Shown one piece after another: positions 41,101 to 53,100 of a DNA stretch of 64,000 nt. Source of the DNA: Dryobates pubescens (taxonomy: Eukaryota; Chordata; Aves; Piciformes; Picidae); the NCBI RefSeq assembly GCF_014839835.1, contig NC_071618.1:2170001-2234000 (forward strand), given 5' to 3'. The position numbers and the translations under genes were made by a program. The notes beneath the pieces are model-generated. The model was not told where the DNA came from. It saw nothing but the letters and a program-made list of their open reading frames with translations, and did not search any database. The first letter of the stretch is position 1. The number at the start of each line of letters is the position of its first letter.

Positions 41101-44100
41101 CACAAACAGATACATCCTGCATAAAACACAAGTTACATCAGCTCTGAGAATTGAAAGCGAGCAAAACCAAGCCACTAGCATAATATTAAAGTACCAATAG
41201 CTATTTCACATGGCAAAAAACGTGCAACTCTTGGGTCATACACAAAAGTGCCATAATCTGGTATGTATATACATTATATATATACACATATAGTCATCTT
41301 TTATGAATTACTTTGTTTTGTCAAAGTCTTCCATAGATCTGCTAAGTCTCTACAATGAAGAGAAAATCTAGCCAAAATGCACACCTAGCCTATGAAAGGA
41401 AGGTTCCTAAAACCAAGGAATACCCCTATCTTCTGAAGATCTCTGTACATTAATAGAAGAGAAAAAGAGGGACATCCATGCCTATAGCAATTTAGTGGAA
41501 CTCAAAACTACTTATTGACAGTGACTAAGTAACCTACCGCATGTGTCTTCATCTCTCTTTTCTGGTGCTGTCAGAAAGAAATGAGAGCACATCATTTTCT
41601 CTACTTAACCAATTTCTGGTGAATGTCTTTAGGGAGGTTCTAAGTACTGGCTCATTAACAGTGATACAACACTGGGCAAACATGGAACTACATAAACAGG
41701 ACAGAAAAACTTCTTCCTTTGAACCACAGCTCTCAAAAAGATCAAAGATATGGTCTAGATCTATTGAATGAAGTTTATTCTTGCAGCTTGGGCAAACTGC
41801 CCCACCTCTGCTTACACTTTGTTACTATTATCAGCCTGAGATAGGAAGAAAATAGTTATCACAGAAGGGTACACAGGACATTCATAAGCTGCTCAATACA
41901 CTTTAAGCTCTTAGCCCTAAAATTCCCTTATTTTCCTGGTTCCTAATAACTCTTGCATTTTTGCCCAACATCTTTAGTCTTGTCAAGTAACAATTGCTCT
42001 CATTTTGAACAGTTACATGAAGGCTTGCCTCCTGCACCGCACTTCTACCTTGAAGAGTGAAGAAAGCATGCAACATACCCAGTATCCCAAAGCTTTGATA
42101 ACATCTAGTTTACACATTGGACAAGTTCGGTGGTCCAAAAGCCAAGGGTCAATGCATGTTCTGTGGAAGATATGCCTGAAGAGAAGAAAAGCCCATTAGA
42201 ACTTACAATGAAAGCCATACACTATTCCTTCAAACAGTGTGCACGTTACTATATGTATCAAAAATAAACCCATTCCTTTATATCCCTGACAATTAGGTAC
42301 TGCTTAATGGACTGGGACAGAGCTCTGGAAGAATCTATTCATCAAACTTTCTGAAATAAGAGATGTTACTAACCACAAGGACACCACAGTTACCAGTTCA
42401 CCACTGTACAGTTCTAACTTAAGAAAACACAGCTTCAGCTCCTAGACCTCTCCCAATTGCTCCATTTTCCTGCACAGATAGGAAGTGCTACAGTCTCCCA
42501 GTGCCCCTCAGCATGTAATAGACCATTTAAGTGGCACAGCTTTAGCTTTGCCACCAGAGTTTCAGAAGACTTTCCAGAAAGCTCATCTAAAGAGGGAAGA
42601 ATAAATTGTAGCAACTTACTTGCACGGCAGAATTCGGACAGTGTCTTTCAGTTTATAGTTCTCAATGCACACAGCACAGTTTTCCACTTCAACGTCTAAT
42701 CCCTAAATATGACAACACATTTAAATGTATCACATCCATGTTTCATTACAGAACAAGCTTTGTGCAATAGCTAGATTCACTGAATGTATAAAATGCTTTA
42801 CCAAATAAAAATCTTCCACATTTAATTCAGGATTCCATCAAGGGGCGATTGGATCAAGTGATACCAAACACTAAAAGCAGCCAAAGCCAGACTTTCTAAT
42901 TTAAATAGCTATTACCTTAAGTAATTTGAGTCTCAAGCACTGGCTTTGCTCATGGGAACACAGTAAAAGTTCAGATTAAAGGAACTACGAGTTGAAGAAA
43001 CTTTAAAAGATGCCAGCATCAAAGACAAAAGCATGCAATCTAATTCTTAGCTGATGGTCCCAAAGACTTCCAACCAAGTGCAGGAACCTCTTTTTCCACA
43101 CTTTTTCCCCCACCCCCACCACATCCTAGCTGCTTTCCCTTGGTTGCCAGAAGAGAATTGAGGAATATAATTTGAGATGGTTTTGAAAGCTTCCCTCCAA
43201 GCTCACTGAGACAGTCAAAATGCAGTATTTCCCCACCTTGATTTCTTTCTCCTAAGGGTTTACTATCTTACCTAACAGGTCTTACTGTCTTCTTGAAGCC
43301 ATGCTTATAGTGCAAATACAATGGATATCTCCAGATGAAAAAGTAGTAATTCATTGTTAATTAGGCTGCATACAACAAATACTAGAAGCACAGAGTGAGC
43401 CCTTCCATCCTCCACAAAAATCAGTATTTGGTGCTCGCTGCTTACCGAGACACTTCCGTTTCATTACCGCCAACACCAAATTAATTAATACCGGAAGCAA
43501 ATTTTCAAGTTCAAGACAAATTTCTCTCCCTTTGCATGATATTAATTTACTTAATGCCTTGAATTCCCAGGCAAATCAGATTTTTATTTTTTTTCCCTCC
43601 TTCAGCAAAGAAAGACAAGTCCTTATTCTGTAATAAACATTTCCTTTTAATTCTGCCCAAGAGGCAAAATCCAAGCACACCATATGCAATGTAACACATA
43701 CTCCAATGAGTGTCTGTTTTACAATAATCCCATAAGCTTCTCAGGAAAGATCTACATGATGGCAAATGCACTTTTAATATATTGGACCTATTTTTAGTTA
43801 AATACCTCAACCCCACATGAAGAGATAATGGATGACTGTATTGCGTCACAATGAAAAAACATCCTCTTTTACATGGCTGGTAGAACATGTAGAACTCTTA
43901 ACAGAAAAGACAGGACAGTAGGTCCATATAAATTTACATTAGCTCATGAAAGTACCTTTGCATCACTGAATCACATGATTTTGCTGATACTAGGCTTATT
44001 CAAATCAAATTTGAAGACATGATTTACCAAGCAGAAAAATATTTAATAGATTCTAATCTTAACTCATCCTACTTCACTTAACTGACAAGGGGCTCGCTGT

Positions 44101-47100
44101 TACAACCGGACAACTGCACGACTTAAATTCCTCCATTTTACTTTAGGAAAAGGTACATTGATGGCAAAGAAATACCTGGTACACTGCAAAAATCTCACAA
44201 GTAACTTTTAGAGGTTTGCTGAACATCACTTTATAAGTCCTTAATATCTTCCTTGTGGTTCTCACTATAGATTTCATCATGGCCCTTTTCTATCCATTTC
44301 TCCTCATGCTGTTATGCTTTGATACTACATGACACAAATTTTGGTCTAATTCCCTGTTTCTTGATCTCTGGTCCACCACTGTATGAACACAAAGTATAAA
44401 TATGTCTGTTCACAGCTTGAACTAGATTACTTTTTGGTAGAATTTAGAATATTATTTAAAGTAACAAATCCTTATAAAATGCTGCTTCACCATGATGAAT
44501 GCATGAGACAAAAAAGGCCAAGTTCAAAGACAGTTTTGGGGTTTTTTAGATTTCAAAACCAATTTACTAAATGAAGGATATTCTCTGTAACATGTGCTCA
44601 ATTACAGCTTTTAAAAGTTCTTACACATAGATGTCCTTTCTCACCTCAATCTTATTCATGGGTTAAAAAACCCTAATCCTTGTTTTTATCTCTGAGCAAC
44701 TCAGTCCTTAAATGAAAACTAATCAAAGGGTTAGGGGGAAAAATGCCTGTGTGTAGTAGCAGAAGTCTAGTCAGAGCCTAATTTAGGAACTAGATTCATA
44801 GCTGTCTGAAACCCCACCTAAAATATTTTTTCTTTCAAAACCTTGACTTTTTCTACTTTAGTTATTCTAACACTGCTATGAGTTTAGGTCCTATGCTGTA
44901 AAAGCCAACTTCTCAAAGGCTGCTCTAATTTTTAGAATAGTTTAATCTCGATACATAGAAATGTACTTCTAAAAAATTCATGCTTCAAGTAAGTCTACAC
45001 AGCTCCTTAATGTATTGCTTGTCAAAAAGATGAAACAAGTGTTTCATTTTTCAAAGCTTTTTAGATTTCTATGGCCTTCCCGATCAATAAAAAGATGGAT
45101 GTGCTCTTAAGAAAACAAAACATTACATCAGCTGTAAGAACTGTGCAATCAATAAGCCCTAGGAAGTGTTTTGCAATCCACTTGTTGATGTTTTCAAGCA
45201 CTGAAATGATATTAGTGTTTCCTCATCTTTACAGTATCAGCCCTGCAGTCTCCCACAGCATTCTGTATAAGCAGGTATTATTTGGAACAAAACAGCTTTA
45301 CGTTTCATAGGTAGTTCAAATTTCACTTCTCAATCTTAAATTCTGCCTCCTAAATAAAGGTCCTAAAATGAGCCTAAAAATAAAATGTAAGTCACACCGA
45401 AAATACAAGGTGAAAGTGTCTTTAAATTCTATAAAGATGTTTCAACCATTTTTAAATCATACAATTACCAGAGCTACTGAATTACCTTTTCTCCACGTTT
45501 CACAGTATGAAGCTGAAGCTGGCTGATTGCTTTCTTGGTTTCTTTCCTATGTCCCTTGAATAAAGACTTTACATATTAGTGCATGAAATATTTTTCAAGA
45601 GTTAGTTACATTTCAAAGCTTTTAAATCCTTTCCATATGAATTACTAAGTCTTCTGAATGCATCAAAAATAATTTGGATTTTTTTTTTTATAAATTGGCC
45701 TAATTTGTTTATAAAATACTTCCAACCAGCAGATGTTGAAGGACTACAAGCTTTGCATTCTTGGGGCACAGCAGCAAACACGGTAAGTACACTGCTCTTA
45801 CAATGAGCTCAGCCAGTGCAGAAGTACGCAGACCAAGCCGCCACACACGGCCGTGCATCGTGACTGCCTGCATGTAAGGGCCTTCCCGCACAGAAACATT
45901 ACAACAGGCGTAAGCTTTAGAGGGAATCAGAGCTTAAGCAACAGCTGTATAACCAGACCTTCGAGTTAGGCAAGCCAATGAGCAAGCAGACTGTACATTC
46001 TGCACCAGCTTGGGAGAAGGTGGAATCCTGCAGGGCAGCCTAGAGCTGGCCACCAGGTCAAAAGGCTGCTTGTAGCTATTAATACTTGCCGTCAGTTAAA
46101 CACTGTCTCACACATTATACAAAGCTTTGCACTGAAAGGACACATTATGCAAAGGAGATGACAAGAAAGGCTTAACAGACATGAGGCACCATATTGGACT
46201 TCTATACAGTAACAGTCCCAATTGTACTTAGAGGGAAAGCGAGAAAATAAAGCAGTACTGTATTCCAAGACGAAGTACTAGCTACTGCTAGAAACTGAGC
46301 CACCACACACTCCCAGTTACAGCAACCCTCACTGATAAAACACAGTCAATGAATAAATTAAAAAGAAGAGGAGCTGATGGCTGGGTTTTCTTCTACGAAC
46401 AGTGTTGAAAAATTGGTCTTACAGCGTCAAAAAGAATTAGTCTGAAAGATCTCTCAGAAATTGAGAGTCAACCAGCAGCAACAGGGTATTCCACCTTCTG
46501 TATCAGTTCCCAGCTGTCTAGAAGGTCCTGTTTCACCTTTGGTAGCAAGATGGTCTTACAAACTTTACCACTAAACTGATTCTGGAATAAAATGTAAGAT
46601 ACCCATCCTTATCTTCATTCTGCAGCTACACAGTGGCTTGCTTAAAAGCATGGCATACTTAACTACAAGCTTTAATTACAGTGGAGTCAGTAAGCCAAGC
46701 AAAATACGGTCTGGGTTAGAATTGTAGGTTCCCCCACCACCCTCCCCAACACCCCCCCCAAAAAAAAATAATTTCAGAATCTAGTATTTTCAAAGAATTT
46801 AAGATCTTCATGACAATTTCAAATCTGGGCTATTTTTGCTAATTTTTGTTTTCAAAGGCCATTTTGAAATAGGGAGAATTGAAAAATCAGCATCACCATC
46901 TAATGCTAGGCAATTTAATTAAGAAGCACTGATATGACAAGTCCAGTGGCAAAATCTTCTAAGAGTCTGTGCTGTATATTTCTGGGAAACATCACAGGAG
47001 CCCTAAAAAAAAAGTTCTTAAAATTATTCATAAAGCAAGCACTTGGGACTTCCCTTAGCATGAACTATGTCAAAAAGCAACGGGAAGAAGTGACTTTCTT

Positions 47101-50100
47101 CACCAAACAACTGTTACAACACAAAAACACACACCCCTTTCCATAAACAACAAAAAACTTTTGATAGAAGTATTCTCAAAATGAGAGTTAACAGAACTTT
47201 GGTAAAAAAAGACTCTAGGGAGCCAGCATTTTGAAGAGACCACAGATTTAGCCAATATAGAAGTCCTATGTGCTATCCTCAAGTTACTGAAGAGAAACTA
47301 AGGATTTTCCTAGAAGAGTCCTTCAAGTACTCATCAGAGCTCAGACTCCCAAAGGCAAACAAAACTGCCTTCCCTTCTCCCCCAAAGCTAGAGCTTACAC
47401 TTCAAGCAGAAGGAGAAGCCCATGTGATAAGCAGACATTTATCTTAAAAGCTTGCAAAGACAAACAAGTACAACCCTCTTTTTCACTGTTAGTAGAGAAC
47501 TACATCAGAGTTGCTAATGACCATGAAAGGAGCCTATCTGCAAGAGTTAAAAGCACAGGGAAGTGCCATCCTCACATATTTTCAAAACTCAGCTGAACAA
47601 GGCCCTCAAGAACTCCATGTATGTTGCTCTCACAGGGTTCTGAACCAGATAGCCTCCAGAGGTCACTTCCAATCTAAATTACTCTATGATGAAATCCTTC
47701 CCTCAAGGGAAAAGGTAAAGATTACTTTTTTTTAAACCTATCAAAAGAATAGGAATGTGGAAGGGGCAAATAAGGATCAAAGCTACTCCTTTCTGATCAT
47801 TCCGATATTCCCACCACAGTCAGCAGTTCAGGTAGGCTAAGAGCATAATCTCACCATACGTGCTCCTTCTAGGCTGCTGCAATTCAGTACTCTACAGTGG
47901 AGTGGTAGGAATAAAAGTACCAAAAGTAGTTTCCGTATAGCTTTACAACAAAAAAATCCTATTCCTAACTGCTGGTGGGTCTTACTAAGAAAACACATTA
48001 CCCTGGTCTCTTTCCATTAATAAAAGTCTGGTTAGGAAAGTTAGTACTTCCAGGCTGAAAATCACTGAAGAATGAAAATAATTTTTCGTGTCAAAAGGAA
48101 GGAAGTCAGGTGACAAATCACACAAGAAGCTGCCTTTACTCAGTTGTTGACAAATGGCTAAACGTATTTCCCACAATTTCGTAAGAGTATCTAATAATTA
48201 TAACCAGCCAAACTTGTGATGCTAATTAGCACAGTGCTTATTAGCTTCAGTAGATATTACTGAGTAGCGTTCACAGACAGTGAAGTAGCAAGAAGGGAGA
48301 GATCTTCAAGAATGCTTCAATAAACAAGTAAAGTTCAGCAACTGATTTGCAATAAGAAGACAGTGAATGGTCTAAAGCACAATCGTTTCAAATTACCTGG
48401 CTTCCAAACTGTGATCCTGTATAGAGGAAACGTTGTATATAGTAAAATATGAGCCAAGCAAGTGATATAATCATCATAGTGATGAAGGCAATGGCCACGA
48501 ACACAACTGACTGGCCACTAATGTATTCCTGCACATGCCGTGTGCCAACAATAATGGTCATTTTCACTGGAATCCCTCTTCGCACTGGCTCTAGTATCTC
48601 TATTCCTTTTGGATAGCCAACCATTATCACCACTGTATTTCCTGTTCCTGTTAGAGGGAAGAGAAAAAAAAAAAACAGGGAAAAGTCAGTGATCACAAAA
48701 ATTCTAATTTGAGCCACTTCAGTCAAGATCAGCAAGCAAAGTTAGAGCAAAGCCTCTCACGTTTTGTTTTTTGGTTTTGCTGCTGTTTTGTTTTTTTACC
48801 TCATAGCAGATGATAGAAAATTTACTTGTAAAGAATCCTTTATTTACTTTATGACAATCTTGAACACAGGATAAACTCAAACAGATGCATCTTTACTGTT
48901 TGAGGCCCCGTACTCACAGTAAGATGGGATGTGGATACTATGCAATAAACAGCAACAAAACCAACCAAAGAAAAAACCCAAACAGGCAAGTTATACACAG
49001 CTCATCTTGAAGTTCCTGAAGTTCTAATGAGCAACTTCGGGAACAGCTGGTCTTTTATTTTTCAGTGTGGGAATTCTAGCTGCAGATGGAGACAGTATGT
49101 GAATACCATAAATAGACACATTGATAATCAAGTTTGAATCTGAATACACAGCATAATTACACTGGATATGTGAACAAAAGAAGAAAAAAATCAGATATGT
49201 AATATTAAATTACAGGAAACATTTAAACACTTAAAGATTCTTCAGTACTAAACATTAAAAATGTAAGATTTCATGACAAGGACTTGTCAAAAAATACTTG
49301 GGAACTCTTTTGGGAGCATAGAATGCAAAGATTTTTCTATCATATTAGAACTCAAAAGCACTCAAGCCATACAAGAAAGCATCTCAATCAAAAAAACCAC
49401 CAATGAACAAAACCAAAACATACCGAAAAACCATACCCCAAACCTAACAACAAACACTGTAAGCACCGTGCTACCATCAAACCCACTGTCAAGACCAACT
49501 AGCAGAAAACCAAGATTCTCTGTGACTACAGTTTTACTCCATTTTGTCAGGAAGCATCTCTGGGTTTATCTCAGAAACACCTAACCTAAGTACTACAAAA
49601 TAAATTATAAACCAATGTACTCATTAAAAGTGTCACCTTTTCACTGGTGTAAGCTGTTTTTATCCAAATAGGTCTTTGTGTGTACCAACACTGCCATACA
49701 CCTTTGTAGCTTACTCTGTAGTTTACTTTGCTACTTTACCTCTGAGAAAAAGTGAAAGTAAGCTTGAATCAAAGTAGAGAAAGAAAAGAGAGGGGGGATT
49801 TCCTAAACAGAAACTAAAGCTGTAATGTCACTACTACCTTTTTAGGTTTTCGAGATTACCCACCTGCAACAAGACCTCCCACTGGAGACTTAAAGCCTTT
49901 TTCCCTCCCAGCTGTGGTATGATAGACTCCCTACAGAGAAGCTATGTCAAAAGGAATCGTTGCTTAATTTTTTGTAACATTACAGCAACTGGGGATTTTC
50001 AAAACTCCAAACAGTACTTTGGACTTGTCTGTCCCTCTGCCTAAGACAGAGCTAGTTGCCTGAAAAATTAAAAACAAAATCAAACCAGCTCCTTTAGTTA

Positions 50101-53100
50101 AGCCAGTTCTGGCTGTGACACCTCATCAACCTGGCACTCTTCTACTGTGCCAAGGGGAATCTGCCCAAGTTTCACTTCTGTACATAGCAGCTCCTCTCTC
50201 CGTAAGGTGCAGTCTGCTGTGAATGAAACGCTAGTTTCCATCTTCATCTTACACAACAATCCCACTTCTGGTGGCCTAACGTAAAAATCATACCCACCGG
50301 CCAAACCTGCAGTAAAAGAGCAGATATTCCAAACAAGCACCCAGCTTGGCTCACCAACAGCACCCATCCAGCTCCCAGCATGCACTGCCTTGCCTGGTGG
50401 GTACATTAGGAGACTCAAAGCAGCAAAGCTGAAGAAAGACACGACAAATCCACAAGCATCTGGGCTCTGCTAATCGGTTTTATTCACCAACAATGTACCA
50501 ATTTTCACAATATCCCAAGCATACTAAAAATTGCTTAAGATTATTTCCCTCTGTGAACCAGAATGAAAAGCATTACCAGAGAGACTCATGAATCTCAGAC
50601 AAGATTGTCTGAAAAACTACTTCCTTTCAGACCCTGCACAACCCCACAGGGAGTTAACAAGAAAAGAATGTACAAAGGTAGAAATTTATCTTACATTGCT
50701 TAGAAGTATTATCCACATACCTGCATCAGGAGATTAGGTCATATGTCCTTAACCAACTGTAAGATTTACAAATAACAGGAGAGGTGCCTAGGGATGACTA
50801 ATGAGCAGTACAGCAGTGCTGGAAAGGTTTATGTGGGTTCATTCATGTTTGGAGAAGAAAAGGAAATTTAAAGATTAGAGACAGCCTGGATTTTGTCAAT
50901 CAATAAAGGTTTCCTCCTTAATCCTGAAATCTTGAGTCAGTTTAATCCTGCTGCCTAGTTCTCTGTGCCATTTCTAACAAAGAAGTATTTAAAACCCACA
51001 CAACAATCAGCAGTGCCCTTCTCTGTTTAGTCACTAACATATCCAACTAGCAGACAGTTATTTCCCTGAAATGGAAGGCAGGATACTTTTGTACAATGGC
51101 AGCCAGACACTCTGACACTTTCCAGTTTTATAACCAACACAATTGTACCACACATTTTTAAATAAATGGCCATTAACAGCATTTTGACAATTTTTAAAAC
51201 GTTGTGCTGAACCTGCCATTAAGAATACATGCAACTAAACACAATGGCCTTGAAGGTCATGGGACAAAAGGAAGGGAAGAAAAGGAAAATTGTGATTCAC
51301 TACTATAAAAGGAACAAGAGCAGCTCCAGAGATGCAGTTGCCCTGAGCAGCCCATAAGACTAAGGCCTTTAACTCCTTCCTCCCTAATGTTAGACTTCTG
51401 TTCTGAAACACATTCAAAGACAGAAATGCTGTTGAGTCATTCCATCGGCTTCTTCCACTGTGACACAACTCAGACCTCAAATCATATTTACAGAAGAACT
51501 CCAAGTATCACACATACATAGTATCTACTGAGAGCATGCTTTGTTGGCCTTACCTTTCTGTAATCTTCCAATTTTGCAATAAATAACTGTAATTTTACTC
51601 TTTCAGAGTAAACTTGATTTCTCTGATTGATGCTTCAGTGGAATTCGGTTTGAAATTTAGGATGTGCTTTTTTTTTTTCCCCCCTCCCTAACATTATCAT
51701 CCAAATAAAGCAGTGAGAGCTGGCAGGTCCCTAGGATACCTGGAAAGGAGGGTTAATTTGGAACTCTGAAGCTCAATGTATGTTTCCTGTTAGTGTACCA
51801 AGATGAAAATTTACTGATAGTATTTCTAGTATTCTCTTGCAAAAGGAAACCAGGACTCTCCTGATGAGGAAAAATCAGCAATACAGGTCTTGATTCCAGG
51901 CATCCCTAACTATCACATTCATCCCCATTCATGCCTACAGTTAACAAAGGTAGTTTTCTATCATTTGGAAGCCATGAGAAACATCAGAAAACTCTCCGAG
52001 CTTGAGCACCTTGGTAAAAGTGTTTGAAGTCAGTACTCAGATCTATTTAAGCATAGGTGCCCTATTAATATTGCCACAATTAACACTAAATGTTCTCTTT
52101 AGCTCCTGGTCCAAATGAATGTCTCTGATCTTGACCAAACACCTAACAGTACAGTAACAATCTGAAAATAAGCTTTGTTTCAACCATCTACCCCAACCTC
52201 ATCTCACACTGGTGCATGTTGCATGGTGCAAGCTTAGAGATCAGAAGTGTTACCCATTCATTATCCATTTGTAACTCACTGTGCTGGCATCACCTTCCTC
52301 AACCAAAAGGCACAAGCAGTTAGGCAATTGACTATGGTACACATTCCTCTTTCTGCATGGGTTTCCAACACGTAAATGCATTTTAAAGTTACTCCTGCTT
52401 CTTAACAACATAGCACCTCAACATCATACAGTCACCACCAGAGTTAAGGAATCCACTGATTTGAGCTCTGTCCTTTCAGTAGTTTAGTACCAGCATCCTT
52501 TAGTAGGGAGCACCAGTAATATAGAAGCTATGCACCACTTGAGAATCCTGAGTACTTACTGAAAGCCACGCAGCAAAGAATTGAACTACATGCCAAAATA
52601 ACCCTGGAGCTGGCAAGAGCTTATAAAACCATGAGTACAAAGTTCTTCACACCTGTTTTGTTCAATATGCTTTCATAAAAAAAAAAGACAATGAAGGAAA
52701 GGACTAGTGGAGTGTACCTGGCAATGCTACATCAAAGACCTCTTTCTTTACACAGCTGAAGTCATCTACTCAAGCTAAGTCCCAAGTTTCCCTTAGACCT
52801 ACAAGCCATGCAACAAAAGCCCCATTCCAAATCTATCTTCAAATTACTACAGACAGTCCCCCTCTAACTCTCCTTACTCTGCTCTCCACACCTTACCTCT
52901 CCAGACTCCACTCCCAGCTAATATTTACATACAGTACTTAGTCCCTTGGGAAAAGAATTTGAAACCTCTATATGCAACAAGCTCATCACCACTACAGAAA
53001 ATGAACAGAATTAAGACTGACAAAAAAGCCTATATCCCTGTAAAACTGAAGTTTAGGTTTATACTATTCAGACTGAGTAAGTGAAGCACAACTCTAAGTA

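Noticed and set aside
44200-44300. Possible C/D box snoRNA in an RNF149 intron, since mammals carry SNORD89 in RNF149
   Set aside because: A minus-strand ATGATGA is present, but I found no D box at the right distance and no terminal stem. Not supported.
50098-50442. 114-codon minus-strand frame in RNF149 intron 1
   Set aside because: No family motif, no extra RNF149 domain expected there, and the exon 1 to exon 2 join is already complete in phase.
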